Made by a program: the position numbers and the translations under genes | In this document: positions 7,866 through 18,774 of the stretch, piece by piece | Layout of the letters: every line of letters begins with the position of its first letter | Position numbering within the stretch: the first letter of the stretch is position 1 | The notes under the pieces: model-generated | What the model was told of the DNA's origin: nothing | Databases searched by the model: none | Seen by the model: only the letters and a program-made list of their open reading frames with translations | Source: Candidatus Binatia bacterium | Lineage (GTDB): Bacteria > Desulfobacterota > Binatia > HRBIN30 | Length of the DNA stretch: 64,000 nt | Assembly: GCA_026004215.1 (NCBI GenBank) | Contig: BPIR01000002.1 | Location: forward strand, 485,844 to 549,843 | Direction of reading: 5' to 3'

Positions 7866-10279
7866 TCGACCACGAAATTGACCAAGCGGCCGGGAACGAC
7901 CACTTGCTTTCGAACTGTTTTTCCCTGCACGTAAGCTTGCACCGCGGGTACAGCCAACGCCGCCCGAATCACGTCCGCCTCGGGTGCCTCCCGCGCAACG
8001 GTGATGCGCCCGCGCACCTTGCCGTTCACCTGAACGGCGAGCTCGACGGTTTCCTCGACGAGTTGTGCCGGATCGTACTCGGGCCAGCGCGCGTCGAATA
8101 TGCTTTGCCGGTGGCCCAAAGCCTCCCAAAGCTCCTCCGCAAGGTGAGGTGCAAACGGGGCGATCATCAGAATCAGCGACTCGATGACCCAACGATCCGC
8201 CGGTCCGTACCGGCGAATGTCATTCAGCAGGCTCATCAGCGCCGCAATGGCCGTGTTGTATCGGAGCTCTTCTAAATCTTCCTGTACCTTCGCAATCGTG
8301 CGATGAACGCTGCGGCGCAGCACCGCAGAACTTTGCGCCTGCGGATCGAACTGGCGCACGAGTCGCCACACGCCCTCGAAAAAGCGCCGTACGCCCGCGA
8401 TCCCCTCGTCGCGGAAGTCGCCACCCTCCGTGTACGGCCCGAGAAACATCATGTACGTCCGGAACACGTCGGCGCCGTACCGTTCGATGTATTGGTCGGG
8501 ATTGACCACATTGCCCCGCGACTTGGACATCTTGGCGCCATCTTTTGTGATCAATCCGTGGGCACGAAACTTCTTGAACGGCTCTTCGAAGTGCAGCAGC
8601 CCCATGTCATGTAGTGCCATGGTGATGAAGCGCGTGTACATCAAGTGCAGGACCGCATGCTCGTTGCCACCGATGTACATGTCCACCGGAAGCCATTTGC
8701 GGGTGAGCTCAGGATCGAACGGGACGTCATTGCGATGCGTGGACGGATACCGCAAGAAATACCAGGCGGAGTCGAGGAAGGTATCGGAAACGTCGGTCTC
8801 GCGCCGCGCCAACCGCTGGCAGCGCGGGCATGGAACTTCGTAAAACTCCTTCACCCGCGCCAGCGGCGCAACACCGGTTTCATCCGGCCGGAACTGCTCC
8901 ACATACGGGAGCAACACTGGTAGATCGTCTTCGGGCACCGGCACGATGCCACACGCATCGCAATAAATGATCGGGATTGGCGGGCCCCAATAACGCTGGC
9001 GCGAGATGCACCAGTCATGGAGCCGGTACTCCACGCGCGCTTCTCCCAGCCCCCGCTCGGCGAGCCATGCAGTGATCCTGCGCTTGGCGGTTTCGGAGTC
9101 GAGCCCCGTAAACGGGCCGCTGTTCACTAACCGTCCCGGTCCTTCATAAGCCGCATCCGCCGGCCATTCCTCACCGCCAGGAAGCGGTTCGATCACAGTG
9201 ACGATGGGCAAAGAAAATTCGCGCGCGAATTCGTAGTCCCGCTGATCATGTGCGGGCACTGCCATGATGGCACCCGTGCCGTACTCTGCCAAAACGTAGT
9301 CGGCAATCCAGATGGGGATGTGTTGCCCTGTCGCCGGGTTCACGGCGTACGCGCCGGTGAACACACCGGTTTTTTCTCGCACCGAGCGGCGGCGAACCAA
9401 GTCCATCTTGAGCGTTCGCTCTACGTACGAACGCACGGCGGGGCGGTGCGCCGGCGAGGTAATTTCATCCACCAAGGGGTGCTCCGGAGCGAGGACCATG
9501 TAGGTCGCACCGAATACGGTGTCCGGCCGAGTGGTAAAAACACGGATCTTGCGGCTCGGGTCGCTCGCCAGCGGGAAATCAATGGCCGCCCCTTCGGAGC
9601 GGCCAATCCAGTTGCGCTGCGCAGTCTTGGTGGTTTCCGACCAGTCAATCCAGTCCAAGTTCTTGAGGAGCCGCTCCGCGTACTGGGTGATCTTGAAAAA
9701 CCACTGTTCCGTGAAGCGCTGTTCCACGGCGACATCGGGATGCCTCTCGCAATACCCATCAATGACTTGCTCGTTGGCCAGCACGGTGTGACAGGCTGGG
9801 CACCAGTTCACCGGTGCCTTTTTTCTCTCCGCAAGGCCAAAGTGGTACAGCTTTAGAAAGATCCACTGTGTCCAGCGGTAGTAACCCGGGTCCGTCGTGT
9901 CGACGACATGGTCCCAGTCCAGCATCAGCCCCAGCCGGCGCAATTGGCGGCGAAAGTTCGCAATCGTACGCGGAATCAGCTCCGCCGGGTGGGCGCCAAT
10001 TTTGAGGGCGTAATTTTCGGAGTGAATTCCGAAGGCGTCGAATCCGATGGGCTCGAACACATCGTAGCCCTGCAAGCGCCGGAAGCGGCCATGAATGTCT
10101 GCCCCGGGGAAAGCAAAAGCATGGCCGACATGGAGCCCTTCGGCTGAGGGATACGGAAACATCATCAAGTTGTAGTACGGCCTCCGGGCGCCAAAGAGGT
10201 CCACGCGGTTGGTTCCGCGCTCTTCCCACAAGCGCTGCCATTTTTCCTCGACAACCGACGGATTGTACTCCTCATCCAT
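7862..10279 (-). CDS. leuS: leucyl-tRNA synthetase
   Basis: 805 residues, the usual bacterial LeuRS length. A HIGH-type motif (HVGH within PYPSAEGLHVGHAF) is near residue 50, the CP1 editing domain is in the middle (TRPDTVFGATYMVLAPEH, with TGTGAIMAVPAHDQRD), KMSKS (GAKMSKSRGNVV) lies towards the C-terminus, and an anticodon-binding domain follows. The editing-site Thr-rich and Asp residues are present, so proofreading should be intact. The start overlaps the 3' end of nusB by 8 bases. Confidence 0.97.
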   Translation of the reverse strand: MDEEYNPSVVEEKWQRLWEERGTNRVDLFGARRPYYNLMMFPYPSAEGLHVGHAFAFPGADIHGRFRRLQGYDVFEPIGFDAFGIHSENYALKIGAHPAELIPRTIANFRRQLRRLGLMLDWDHVVDTTDPGYYRWTQWIFLKLYHFGLAERKKAPVNWCPACHTVLANEQVIDGYCERHPDVAVEQRFTEQWFFKITQYAERLLKNLDWIDWSETTKTAQRNWIGRSEGAAIDFPLASDPSRKIRVFTTRPDTVFGATYMVLAPEHPLVDEITSPAHRPAVRSYVERTLKMDLVRRRSVREKTGVFTGAYAVNPATGQHIPIWIADYVLAEYGTGAIMAVPAHDQRDYEFAREFSLPIVTVIEPLPGGEEWPADAAYEGPGRLVNSGPFTGLDSETAKRRITAWLAERGLGEARVEYRLHDWCISRQRYWGPPIPIIYCDACGIVPVPEDDLPVLLPYVEQFRPDETGVAPLARVKEFYEVPCPRCQRLARRETDVSDTFLDSAWYFLRYPSTHRNDVPFDPELTRKWLPVDMYIGGNEHAVLHLMYTRFITMALHDMGLLHFEEPFKKFRAHGLITKDGAKMSKSRGNVVNPDQYIERYGADVFRTYMMFLGPYTEGGDFRDEGIAGVRRFFEGVWRLVRQFDPQAQSSAVLRRSVHRTIAKVQEDLEELRYNTAIAALMSLLNDIRRYGPADRWVIESLILMIAPFAPHLAEELWEALGHRQSIFDARWPEYDPAQLVEETVELAVQVNGKVRGRITVAREAPEADVIRAALAVPAVQAYVQGKTVRKQVVVPGRLVNFVVE

Positions 10280-10718
10280 GTTGGTCGCTCCGTTCGCCTC
10301 GTGCTGTTTCTTTCACTCCGAGCCGAGCTGCAATGCGGTCGAGCACCCCGTTGAGAAACTCCGCCGCACGCTCGCTCGAATAACGCTTGCCGATTTCGAT
10401 GGCCTCGTTGATGACCACTGCAGCCGGCGGCGCATCGGCCGACATCAACTCGTACGTAGCCACGCGCAAGATGGCAAGATCCACCGGCGCAATCCGTTCC
10501 AGGCGCCAGTGTTCAGCCGTCTCGGCAATCAAACGATCCACCTCCGCTTGGTGCTCCAGCACTCCGCGCACGAGCTGGGCGGCAAATTCGCGCGCCCCGA
10601 GCGAGGCCCCGGAATCTTCCCACAGGTAGGCGATGCGGTCGGGCTGGTACTCGCCGGTCAGCTCAATTTGATACAACGCTTGCACCGCCAGCTCGCGGCC
10701 TTTGCGACGAGATCCCAT
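10272..10718 (-). CDS. nusB: transcription antitermination factor NusB
   Basis: A 148-residue helical RNA-binding protein, with the N-terminal Arg-rich RRKGRELAVQALYQIE and the C-terminal EAIEIGKRYSSERAAEFLNGVLDRI as in all NusB proteins. It binds boxA with S10 during rRNA antitermination. The ATG at 10718 gives MGSRRKG; a GTG 12 bases upstream, next to the ribH stop, is the alternative. ribH-nusB order is widespread, which supports co-transcription. Confidence 0.94.
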   Translation of the reverse strand: MGSRRKGRELAVQALYQIELTGEYQPDRIAYLWEDSGASLGAREFAAQLVRGVLEHQAEVDRLIAETAEHWRLERIAPVDLAILRVATYELMSADAPPAAVVINEAIEIGKRYSSERAAEFLNGVLDRIAARLGVKETARGERSDQHG

Positions 10719-10730
10719 AGCCCGCAACAC

Positions 10731-11198
10731 TCATCCGAGCTGGCGGTGCAGGAGCGCGCACTCGAGGGCCACGCGCGCGGCTTCGTAACCCTTGTTCCCG
10801 GGATCGTCCCCCGAACGCGCCAGAGCTTGCTCCAAATTTTCCGTCGTCAGAATTCCCAGAGCCACGGGAATATGCCGGGCCAACTGCACGTGTTGCAACG
10901 CCGAAAACACGGCCTGAGCGATATAGTGGTGATGTTGTGTTTCTCCGCGCACAATCGCACCGAGGCAGACGACCGCATCGAACCGGCCACGCCCCGCCAT
11001 CAAGTCTGCCGCCAGGGGCACCTCGAACGCACCCGGCACACGCACGACTTCGATGTCTTCCTCACGCACCCCGGCTTCCCGCAAAGCCCGCATTGTGCCC
11101 CGAAGCAAGCGTTCCGTGACGACTTCGTTGAAACGTGCGGCCACCACTCCAATTCTCAGCCCTGCCCCCGAAAAAGCCCCGCTGGCGGTGTTCGACAT
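10731..11198 (-). CDS. ribH: 6,7-dimethyl-8-ribityllumazine synthase
   Basis: 155 residues with lumazine synthase landmarks: RFNEVVTERLLRG at the N-terminus, the loop VPGAFEVPLAA, the conserved GAIVRGETQHHHYIAQ containing the catalytic His, and PVALGILTTENLEQALARSG. It condenses the dihydroxybutanone phosphate product with the pyrimidine intermediate in riboflavin synthesis. It follows ribBA by 3 bases and precedes nusB. Confidence 0.96.
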   Translation of the reverse strand: MSNTASGAFSGAGLRIGVVAARFNEVVTERLLRGTMRALREAGVREEDIEVVRVPGAFEVPLAADLMAGRGRFDAVVCLGAIVRGETQHHHYIAQAVFSALQHVQLARHIPVALGILTTENLEQALARSGDDPGNKGYEAARVALECALLHRQLG

Positions 11199-11201
11199 GG
11201 T

Positions 11202-12416
11202 TTATTCCTGATGCGGCTGATCCACGTTGGAGAGCAAGTGACCCATCTTCTGCCGCTTGGTCCGCAAGTACTGCAAATTGCCCTTGTGGGGAACGACTTC
11301 CAACGGCACGCGCTCCACGACTTCGATCCCGTAATGCTCGAGTCCCTGAATTTTACGCGGATTGTTGGTGAGCAACCGTACGCGGCGCACGCCCAAGTCG
11401 CGCAGGATCTGGGCGGTCATGCCATAGTCCCGCCCGTCGTCGGCAAAGCCCAGTTCGCGATTTGCTTCCACCGTGTCCCGGCCACGGTCCTGCAGTGCAT
11501 AAGCGCGCACTTTGTTCGCCAGCCCAATGCCCCGTCCTTCCTGCTGCATGTACACGAGCACGCCTTTGCCAGCCTGATCGATGTGCTCGAGAGCCCGCCG
11601 CAATTGGTCGCCGCAGTCGCAACGCTGCGAGCCAAACACATCGCCCGTCAAGCACTCGGAATGCACCCGCACCAGCACGGCTTCGTCGGCCTTCCACTTG
11701 CCTTTGATCACCGCGATGTGCTCGTGGGAGTCCACGTCGTTGCTGTACACGACCATCCGAAACTTGGCGCCAAAGGCCGTCACCATCGGGACATCGACGA
11801 CGCGATGCACCAGCGAATCCGAACGCAGGCGGTGCGCCACGACATCGTCCACGCTGACCAGCGGCAGGTCGAACAGTTCTGCTAGGGCTTGCACGTCGGG
11901 CTCGGTGGCTACGTTCCCTGCATCGTCGAGGATCGTACACGTGACCGCCGCTGGTTTGAGACCAGCGATCCGCACGAGGTCCACGCTGGCTTCCGGAAGG
12001 CCCCGCCATGCGAGCACACCACCCGGGCGAGCCATGACCGGAAACATGTGCCCAGGCATGACAATGTCGTCCGGGCCCGCATCCTCCGCTACGGCCGCAC
12101 GAATGGTGGTGGCACGGTCGGCCGCCGAGATTCCGGTAGTGACACCGCGCCGGGCCTCGAACGAGGCACCGTAGGGTTTGCGAAGCGGGGCGTCGGGATT
12201 TCCCAGCAGAGGAATCCCGAGACGTTGCATGTGCTCCCGGGGCAGTACCAGTTCCACCAGGCCGCGCGCGTGCGTGGCCATGAAGTTGATCGCCTCCGCG
12301 GTAACGAGCTCGGCCGCTAGGCACAACACGGCCTCACCTTCACCCCCCTCGGTAAGGATCACCGTTCGCCCTTCACGAAGAGCTGTCGAGGCCGCCTCCA
12401 GAGACTGGCTGGTCAT
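11202..12416 (-). CDS. ribA: RibBA: GTP cyclohydrolase II with degenerate DHBP synthase domain
   Basis: A 404-residue two-domain protein. Residues 200-400 are a complete GTP cyclohydrolase II, with the zinc cysteines 255, 266 and 268 in [18 protein letters not shown] and the QQEGRGIGL motif. Residues 1-200 have the RibB fold ([25 protein letters not shown]), but key positions differ from E. coli RibB. The acidic DDEDRENEGD loop is replaced by TEGGEGEAV, the metal ligand His153 by Leu140 and the catalytic Glu174 by Thr161. DHBP synthase activity is therefore doubtful. The start ATG overlaps the ribD stop as ATGA. Riboflavin synthase (ribE) is not in the cluster. Confidence 0.88.
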   Translation of the reverse strand: MTSQSLEAASTALREGRTVILTEGGEGEAVLCLAAELVTAEAINFMATHARGLVELVLPREHMQRLGIPLLGNPDAPLRKPYGASFEARRGVTTGISAADRATTIRAAVAEDAGPDDIVMPGHMFPVMARPGGVLAWRGLPEASVDLVRIAGLKPAAVTCTILDDAGNVATEPDVQALAELFDLPLVSVDDVVAHRLRSDSLVHRVVDVPMVTAFGAKFRMVVYSNDVDSHEHIAVIKGKWKADEAVLVRVHSECLTGDVFGSQRCDCGDQLRRALEHIDQAGKGVLVYMQQEGRGIGLANKVRAYALQDRGRDTVEANRELGFADDGRDYGMTAQILRDLGVRRVRLLTNNPRKIQGLEHYGIEVVERVPLEVVPHKGNLQYLRTKRQKMGHLLSNVDQPHQE

Positions 12417-13516
12417 GAGCGATCCCACTCTGTAGCAACGAGCCAATCCCCTGCAAAGCGACGCAAGCGCAGTGGCGGCAATGCGAGTGCCTCGGAGATG
12501 TCGCGCACTCCAAGACTCTCGATCACCGGAAGTCCGTCCCCCCCAATGAGTTTCGGCGCCAGGAAAAGCAGGAGGCGGTCCACCCCGCCGGCCCGCAACG
12601 CCTCCGCAGCCACCTGCGGCCCTCCTTCCACCAACACAGCCAAGAGTTGACGCCGTCCCAACGCATCCAGCACAGTACTCCACGGAATTCGGGGGTCCGG
12701 CCCGAGCGACTCCACTTCGACTCCCCGCTCCTCGAGTGCGCGCACCTTCTCCAGCGGCGCCCGTTCCGAGGTCAACACGAGCGTGGGCGCTTTGGTGACA
12801 TCGTAGACCCGAGCGGCGAGCGGCGCGCTCAATTGGCCATCCAGGACGACCCGTAGCGGCTGCACTCGGCTGCGCGCCGAGCGAGAGGTGAGTTCCGGAT
12901 CGTCACGGGTAACGGTGCCCGCCCCCACGAGCACCGCATCATGCTGGGCTCGCAGCCGGTGCACATAAGCACGACTTTTCTCGTTGGTGATCCAGCGGGA
13001 GGATCCACTGACCGTCGCCGCTCGTCCATCCAACGACGCCGCCAGTTTAAGCGTCACCCATGGCCGGCCGGTGCGGATGAACTTGCGAAACGGCGCAATG
13101 AGTTCCGCGCACGCCCGAGCGGCCACACCACTGACAACGTGCACCCCCGCGGCCTGGAGTTTCTCCGCTCCGCCCCCATCCACATGAGGGTTCGGATCAG
13201 GCACACCAAAAACCACACGCGCCACACCGGCGCGCAAAATGGCATCGGTACAAGGCGGTGTGCGGCCGTGGTGCGCACACGGCTCCAGGGTGACGTACAG
13301 CGTCGCCCCCGCGGCGCGATCCCCCGCCTGCGCCAACGCTTCCGCCTCGGCGTGCGGCAACCCCGCACGGCGATGGTAGCCGACGCCAACGACCTGCCCA
13401 TCGTTGACCACCACCGCTCCGACCGGCGGATTCGGCCGGGTCTGTCCGACACCGCGCCGAGCCCAACGCAAGGCCAGACGCATGAAGCGCTCGTCGTCCG
13501 ATAGGTGGCGACCCAC
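12413..13516 (-). CDS. ribD: bifunctional riboflavin deaminase/reductase RibD
   Basis: 367 residues. The N-terminal CMP/dCMP-type deaminase domain has HAEAEAL and PCAHHGRTPPC, the zinc-binding set. The C-terminal reductase domain starts at about residue 148 (PWVTLKLAASLDGR) and includes VEGGPQVAAEALRAGGVDRL. It converts the GTP cyclohydrolase II product in two steps. The GTG start lies one base after the nrdR stop, and the stop overlaps ribBA, so the rib genes are translationally coupled. Confidence 0.95.
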   Translation of the reverse strand: MGRHLSDDERFMRLALRWARRGVGQTRPNPPVGAVVVNDGQVVGVGYHRRAGLPHAEAEALAQAGDRAAGATLYVTLEPCAHHGRTPPCTDAILRAGVARVVFGVPDPNPHVDGGGAEKLQAAGVHVVSGVAARACAELIAPFRKFIRTGRPWVTLKLAASLDGRAATVSGSSRWITNEKSRAYVHRLRAQHDAVLVGAGTVTRDDPELTSRSARSRVQPLRVVLDGQLSAPLAARVYDVTKAPTLVLTSERAPLEKVRALEERGVEVESLGPDPRIPWSTVLDALGRRQLLAVLVEGGPQVAAEALRAGGVDRLLLFLAPKLIGGDGLPVIESLGVRDISEALALPPLRLRRFAGDWLVATEWDRS

Positions 13517-13517
13517 G

Positions 13518-13997
13518 TTACCGCCTCTTCGAACGCGGCTTGCGCCGGTCTTTCATCAACCGCTGGAGCTCCCGCATGAATTCGTCCACGTCCTTGAACT
13601 CGCGATACACCGAGGCAAAGCGCACGTAAGCCACTTGGTCTAGGCGGTGCAGCTCGCGCATCGCTGCCTCGCCTATGGCACTGCTGGGCACTTCCTTCTC
13701 GCCGCGCTCCTGCAAGAGTTGCTCGATGCGATCGGCGACTTGTTCGATCGCCGCCGTGCTCACGGGCCGCTTTTCGCAGGCCTTTTTGAGCCCGGCGAGA
13801 ACCTTTTGCCGGTCATACGCCTCGCGCCGGCCATCTTTTTTGACCACCACGGGCAGCATCTCTTCGACGCGCTCGTAGGTCGTAAAACGCCGCCCGCAAT
13901 GCTCACACGCGCGCCGGCGCCGGATCGAGTGGCCGTCTTTGCTGAGGCGCGAATCAATCACGTGATTGCGCATGTCGTGGCAGAACGGGCACTTCAT
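13518..13997 (-). CDS. nrdR: transcriptional repressor NrdR
   Basis: 159 residues, the usual length. The N-terminal zinc ribbon has the Cys pairs CPFC and CEHC with the RRRR-type basic stretch [22 protein letters not shown]. The ATP-cone domain ([29 protein letters not shown]) follows. It represses ribonucleotide reductase genes in response to dATP. Its position directly upstream of ribD is a common arrangement. A 70-base gap separates it from purF upstream. Confidence 0.96.
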   Translation of the reverse strand: MKCPFCHDMRNHVIDSRLSKDGHSIRRRRACEHCGRRFTTYERVEEMLPVVVKKDGRREAYDRQKVLAGLKKACEKRPVSTAAIEQVADRIEQLLQERGEKEVPSSAIGEAAMRELHRLDQVAYVRFASVYREFKDVDEFMRELQRLMKDRRKPRSKRR

Positions 13998-14067
13998 GAC
14001 TCGTCGCGCGCTGGGCTCCCCTGCCCGGTGGGCTGCAGGCGCACGGCCACCTCGGTTCCGGCTGCCG

Positions 14068-15519
14068 TCACACCTCCGCTACCTCGAACAACCACAGTTG
14101 GTTCTTGCGGCCGATATCCGTCACGGGCACGGGATAACGTCCAGTAAAGCAAGCATCGCAAAATCCCTCCCGCCGGCCACGCAAGAACGCGTACAGCCCT
14201 TGTTCGCTCAAGTATCCCAGCGAGTCGGCGGTGATAAAACGGCAGATCTCTTCCACAGGGGCCCGGGCAGCCACCAGCTCTTCCGTCGTAGGGGTGTCCA
14301 CACCGTAAAAACAGGAGGCAATGGTCGGGGGAGAACTGATCCGCATATGAACAGCCGTGGCGCCCGCTTGCCGCACCATTTGCACGATTTTTTTGCTCGT
14401 CGTGCCGCGCACGATCGAGTCATCTACGATCACGACACGCTTGCCGCGCAGCACGTCGGCCTGGGCATTCAGCTTCACCTTGACTCCAAAGTGGCGGATC
14501 GAGTCACGCGGCTCGATGAACGTGCGGCCGACATAGTGGTTGCGAATCAAGCCCATTTCGAAGGGCAAGCCCGATTCTTCCGCGTAACCCAGCGCTGCAG
14601 GCACGCCGGAATCCGGTACGGGGATGACAATGTCGGCGTCCGCAGGCTGTTCGCGAGCCAATTGCCGGCCAAGTTCCTTGCGCACTTCGTACACGTTGCG
14701 CCCGAACACCTTGCTGTCCGGGCGAGCAAAATACACATACTCGAAGACACAAGCCGCACGTGGTTGGCGCGGGAACGGACGCACACTTTCCACTCCCTGC
14801 GCCGAAACGCACCAGACTTCGCCGGGCTCGACTTCACGCTCGTAAGTGGCGCCGATCAAATCGAGAGCGCAGGTCTCGGAGGCGACGATCCAGGCATCTC
14901 GCAGGCGCCCGAGCACAAGCGGTCGAAATCCGTGCGGGTCGCGCGCCGCCAACAATTCCCGCGGCGTCAGGAACACCAAAGAGTACGCCCCGCGCACCCG
15001 GCTGAGAGCGGCACAAACGCGCTCGATCGTGCGCTCTCCTTTGGCGTTCGCCATCAAATGAATGATGACTTCGGTGTCCACATTAGACTGGAAGATGGAT
15101 CCGTTCGCCTCCAATTGTTCGCGCAACTCGAGAGCATTGACGAGGTTGCCATTGTGGGCCACCGCCAAGCCGCCGCGGCCATACTCCACAACGAACGGTT
15201 GCGTGTTCTTCAGCAAAGTCTGACCCGAGGTGGAGTAGCGGTTGTGCCCAATGGCGGCCTCGCCCTTCAACTGGCGAATGATGTGCTCCGGAAAGACATC
15301 CGCCACCAAGCCGAGTCCGCGATGGGAGAGCAGCATGCCTTGGTGAGCAGAAACGATTCCCGAGCCCTCCTGCCCCCGATGCTGCATGGCATACAAACTC
15401 AAGTACACCAGGTTCGCGGCTTCGGGATGGCCGAACACCCCGACCACGGCGCACTTCTCCCCGAAGGCGTCTCGATCGAGTTGTTTCGCCATCGTGGCGG
15501 TTTGTTCGGGTATACTCAT
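14068..15519 (-). CDS. purF: amidophosphoribosyltransferase
   Basis: 483 residues. A 22-residue propeptide precedes Cys23 ([10 protein letters not shown]), which becomes the N-terminal nucleophile of the glutaminase domain after processing. The phosphoribosyltransferase domain carries the PRPP loop [14 protein letters not shown]. Cys residues in [19 protein letters not shown] and FCDACF match the ligands of the [4Fe-4S] cluster of the Bacillus-type enzyme. It catalyses the first committed step of purine synthesis. The ATG overlaps the purL stop as ATGA; the longer upstream frame is a shadow of purL. Confidence 0.96.
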   Translation of the reverse strand: MSIPEQTATMAKQLDRDAFGEKCAVVGVFGHPEAANLVYLSLYAMQHRGQEGSGIVSAHQGMLLSHRGLGLVADVFPEHIIRQLKGEAAIGHNRYSTSGQTLLKNTQPFVVEYGRGGLAVAHNGNLVNALELREQLEANGSIFQSNVDTEVIIHLMANAKGERTIERVCAALSRVRGAYSLVFLTPRELLAARDPHGFRPLVLGRLRDAWIVASETCALDLIGATYEREVEPGEVWCVSAQGVESVRPFPRQPRAACVFEYVYFARPDSKVFGRNVYEVRKELGRQLAREQPADADIVIPVPDSGVPAALGYAEESGLPFEMGLIRNHYVGRTFIEPRDSIRHFGVKVKLNAQADVLRGKRVVIVDDSIVRGTTSKKIVQMVRQAGATAVHMRISSPPTIASCFYGVDTPTTEELVAARAPVEEICRFITADSLGYLSEQGLYAFLRGRREGFCDACFTGRYPVPVTDIGRKNQLWLFEVAEV

Positions 15520-17774
15520 TGTCTCACCTGTTCTCCACCGAGCTCGGCGAACTCCATGCGGCGTGGCAATGCGCTTTGCCAGACCTCGCGCAAGGTCACA
15601 CAGTCCACGTCGATCCACGGCGGGATCACCAGCCGGCGCCCGCGCACCTCACCGAGGACGGCGCATGGCACACCGGCCTGTTGGGCCAGCTCCCGCAAGC
15701 GTGCGAGATGGCGGCGTTTCAACGATGCCACAATGCGCGACTGGCTTTCTCCGAACAACAACGCGTCGGCGCGCATGGTGGCCGGCAGCTCCAGCACGGC
15801 CCCCAGCACCCCGTCGGGCCGGCTGATGCAACACTCCGCAATGGCAACAGCCAAACCACCTTCGCTGACATCGTGAGCCGAGGCTAAGAGACCCTCGCGG
15901 ATTGCCCGCAAGCACAGTTCCTGGACTTTACGCTCGAATGCAAGGTCGATCCACGGTGGCACGCCCGCCACCTGCCCGTGAATGACCGCGAGGTATTCGC
16001 TCGCACCCAGCTCTTCGCGCGTTTGCCCCAAGAGCACGACGGCGTCGCCCTCTTCCTTGAACCACTGCGTCGTAAACGTGCGTACCGGCTCGACTAGACC
16101 CACCATCGCAATCGTTGGCGTCGGCGGAATCGAGTGGCCCTCGGTCTCGTTATAAAAACTCACGTTCCCGCTGACCACAGGCAGGCGCAGGCCCAGACAC
16201 GCGTCGCGAATTCCATGGACGGCTTCGACAAACTGCCACATGACCTCCGGCTTTTCGGGGTTCCCGAAGTTCAAACAGTCGGTCACGCCAATCGGCTCCC
16301 CACCCGCGCAAACGACGTTGCGGGCGGCTTCGGCCACGGCAATCACCGCACCGACGTAAGGGTCCTGCAGGCAATAGCGACTATTGCAGTCCACGCTCAG
16401 GGCGAGGCCCTTGTCCGTGCCCTTGATTCGCAAAACGGCGGCGTCGCTTCCCGGCCCAACCACGGTGTTCCCGCGAACCAAGAAGTCGTACTGCCGGTAA
16501 ATCCACGCCTTGCTCGCCAGGTTGGGGGAATCGAGCAAGCGCAAGAGCGTTTCGTTCCAGTCGCTCGGTTGCGGAATCCGATCCAGACGCAGTTGCTGCC
16601 GGGCATCGAGATCGGCCGGGGCTCGCGCTGGTCGCTCGTATACGGGCGCTTCTTCCGTGAGCAGCGCCACCGGCAAACGCACCACCTCCTGCCCCCCAAA
16701 ACGCGCCCGAAAGAGGCCATCGTCGGTAACCTGCCCGATTACAACTGCTTCCAAATCCCACTTCGCAAAAATCTCCCTCACAGTGTCCTCGCAGCCCGCA
16801 CGAGCGACCAACAGCATGCGCTCTTGCGACTCCGAGAGCAAAATCTCGTACGGGGTCATGCCCTGGACACGCGTGGGCACGCAATCGAGTTCGAGCACGA
16901 TCCCGGCATGGCCTCGGGCGGCCATTTCCACGCTCGAACTTGTCAAGCCGGCAGCACCCATATCCTGAATGGCCACGATGGCGTCTTGCTCCATCAACTC
17001 GAGACATGCTTCGAGTAAAAGTTTTTCCGTAAACGGGTCGCCGACCTGAACCGTCGGCCGCTTCTCTTCGGCTTCTCCGCGAAACTCCGCCGAGGCCAGC
17101 AAACTCGCCCCGTGAATGCCGTCCCGCCCGGTCTTCGATCCGACGTACATTACCGGGTTGCCCACTCCGGCCGCGCGAGCGCGGAAGATGCGGTTTGCCG
17201 GCAGTACGCCGATCGTAAACGCATTCACCAAAATGTTCGCATTGTACCCCGAATCGAAGTACGTATCTCCCCCGACTGTGGGCACGCCCACACAGTTGCC
17301 GTAACCACCGATGCCCGCCACCACGCCCTCGGTCAAATAGCGGGTGCGCGGATGATCGAAGCTACCGAAGCGGAGCGAATCCAAAATCGCAATCGGCCGC
17401 GCTCCCATGGTAAACACGTCGCGCAGGATCCCTCCGACACCCGTCGCTGCTCCCTGATATGGCTCGACATACGAGGGATGGTTGTGGCTTTCGATTTTGA
17501 AAGCCACGGCCAAACCATCGCCAATGTCCACCACGCCGGCATTTTCTCCCGGTCCCTGCAACACTCGCGGGCCTGTGGATGGCAACTTGCGCAAGTGCAC
17601 GCGCGAACTCTTGTAGCTGCAATGTTCCGACCACATGACCGAAACGACGCCCAGCTCCACCAGGTTCGGCGCCCGCCCCAGGGCTGCACACAAGCGCGCG
17701 AACTCTTCCGGCGTCAAGCCGTGCTCGATGGCGTGATATTCATCAACCGGACGTAAAAGCTGCTCCCAGTTCAT
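15516..17774 (-). CDS. purL: phosphoribosylformylglycinamidine synthase subunit PurL (small type)
   Basis: 752 residues, the length of small-type PurL that works with separate PurS and PurQ. Landmarks include [18 protein letters not shown], the ATP/Mg region [24 protein letters not shown] split over the domain, and [14 protein letters not shown] [12 protein letters not shown]. It forms FGAM from FGAR, glutamine-derived ammonia and ATP. The ATG at 17774 overlaps the purQ stop as ATGA, and its own stop overlaps purF, so the set is coupled. Confidence 0.97.
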   Translation of the reverse strand: MNWEQLLRPVDEYHAIEHGLTPEEFARLCAALGRAPNLVELGVVSVMWSEHCSYKSSRVHLRKLPSTGPRVLQGPGENAGVVDIGDGLAVAFKIESHNHPSYVEPYQGAATGVGGILRDVFTMGARPIAILDSLRFGSFDHPRTRYLTEGVVAGIGGYGNCVGVPTVGGDTYFDSGYNANILVNAFTIGVLPANRIFRARAAGVGNPVMYVGSKTGRDGIHGASLLASAEFRGEAEEKRPTVQVGDPFTEKLLLEACLELMEQDAIVAIQDMGAAGLTSSSVEMAARGHAGIVLELDCVPTRVQGMTPYEILLSESQERMLLVARAGCEDTVREIFAKWDLEAVVIGQVTDDGLFRARFGGQEVVRLPVALLTEEAPVYERPARAPADLDARQQLRLDRIPQPSDWNETLLRLLDSPNLASKAWIYRQYDFLVRGNTVVGPGSDAAVLRIKGTDKGLALSVDCNSRYCLQDPYVGAVIAVAEAARNVVCAGGEPIGVTDCLNFGNPEKPEVMWQFVEAVHGIRDACLGLRLPVVSGNVSFYNETEGHSIPPTPTIAMVGLVEPVRTFTTQWFKEEGDAVVLLGQTREELGASEYLAVIHGQVAGVPPWIDLAFERKVQELCLRAIREGLLASAHDVSEGGLAVAIAECCISRPDGVLGAVLELPATMRADALLFGESQSRIVASLKRRHLARLRELAQQAGVPCAVLGEVRGRRLVIPPWIDVDCVTLREVWQSALPRRMEFAELGGEQVRQ

Positions 17775-18505
17775 CAGTGCCCTGGAGCCACAGCGGTGCG
17801 CTCGGCCGCACGCTCGCTGCGTTGTGGGGCAATCACCGATTGAAACAGCTTCAACCCGTCGTCGCTGCCCATCCACTTCTCCACCGCATGCTCGGGATGC
17901 GGCATCAAACCGAACACATTCCGGCCTTCGTTCACGATTCCGGCGATGTTCCCTATGGAACCGTTCGGATTTGCCTCGGGGGTGGCCCGCCCGTTGGCAT
18001 CTACGTAGCGGAGGACGATTTGCCGATTCCGCTCCAGACGATCGAGGGTTGCCGGATCCGCCACGAAGCAACCTTCGCCGTGCTTGATCGGGATGCGCAA
18101 CACTTCGCCGCGGCGGCACAAGTGCGTAAAGGGCGTGTCATTTTCTTCCACGCGTACGTAGGCCGGAGCGCAAACGAAGCGGCGATCGCGGTTCCGCACC
18201 AGCGCACCGGGCAACAGACCCGCTTCGCAAAGGATTTGAAACCCGTTGCAGATACCCCACACGAGCCCGCCCCGCTGCGCAAACTCGATGACCTTCTCCA
18301 TCACGGGCGAAAACCGCGCCATGGCGCCGCAACGCAAATAATCCCCGTAAGAAAAGCCACCGGGCAGCACGACAACGTCCACGCCTCGGAGGTCCGTATC
18401 CTTATGCCACAGCCGCACGGCGGGCTCGCACAGCACCCGCTCGATCGCCCACAGCGTATCTTGATCGTCATTCGATCCGGGAAAGACGACAACGCCCCAA
18501 CGCAT
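17774..18505 (-). CDS. purQ: phosphoribosylformylglycinamidine synthase subunit PurQ
   Basis: A 243-residue class I glutamine amidotransferase. The glycine loop [11 protein letters not shown], the nucleophile elbow GICNGFQIL and the catalytic pair in MPHPEHAVE are all present. It supplies ammonia to PurL. I chose the ATG of [17 protein letters not shown], preceded by GAGGG; a TTG 15 bases upstream would overlap the purS stop as TTGA. Confidence 0.96.
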   Translation of the reverse strand: MRWGVVVFPGSNDDQDTLWAIERVLCEPAVRLWHKDTDLRGVDVVVLPGGFSYGDYLRCGAMARFSPVMEKVIEFAQRGGLVWGICNGFQILCEAGLLPGALVRNRDRRFVCAPAYVRVEENDTPFTHLCRRGEVLRIPIKHGEGCFVADPATLDRLERNRQIVLRYVDANGRATPEANPNGSIGNIAGIVNEGRNVFGLMPHPEHAVEKWMGSDDGLKLFQSVIAPQRSERAAERTAVAPGH

Positions 18506-18516
18506 AGCACCCTCGT

Positions 18517-18774
18517 TCAATCTTCGATTTCCAGCGAAAAGTCTTCAATGACACCGTTGGCCAGGAGCTTGCGGCACATCTCTTCCGTTCGTTCGCGAGC
18601 CTGCTCCCGATTGGTGGTTGCCAGCTCCAGCTCGATCAGTTTGCCCACCCGCACGCTGGCCACCTCGGAGAAACCCAAAGCATGTAGCGAGCGCGCAACT
18701 GCTTTGCCCTGCGGGTCCAGCACTTCCTTCTTTGGCATCACGAACACACGTGCCCGCACGCTTTCCTCCTTCAT
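18517..18774 (-). CDS. purS: phosphoribosylformylglycinamidine synthase subunit PurS
   Basis: An 85-residue small subunit. The N-terminal strand [17 protein letters not shown], the helix [19 protein letters not shown] and the C-terminal [14 protein letters not shown] match PurS. It bridges PurL and PurQ. The ATG overlaps the purC stop as ATGA. Its presence fits the small-type PurL next door. Confidence 0.95.
   Translation of the reverse strand: MKEESVRARVFVMPKKEVLDPQGKAVARSLHALGFSEVASVRVGKLIELELATTNREQARERTEEMCRKLLANGVIEDFSLEIED

Noticed and set aside
10209..11885. A 558-codon open frame on the plus strand over nusB, ribH and ribBA
   Set aside because: Shadow frame opposite three clearly conserved genes; no similarity of its own.
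13966..15876. A 636-codon open frame on the plus strand
   Set aside because: It is the antisense shadow of purF and purL; its composition (Arg/His-rich, no family similarity) and the strong purF match on the other strand settle it.
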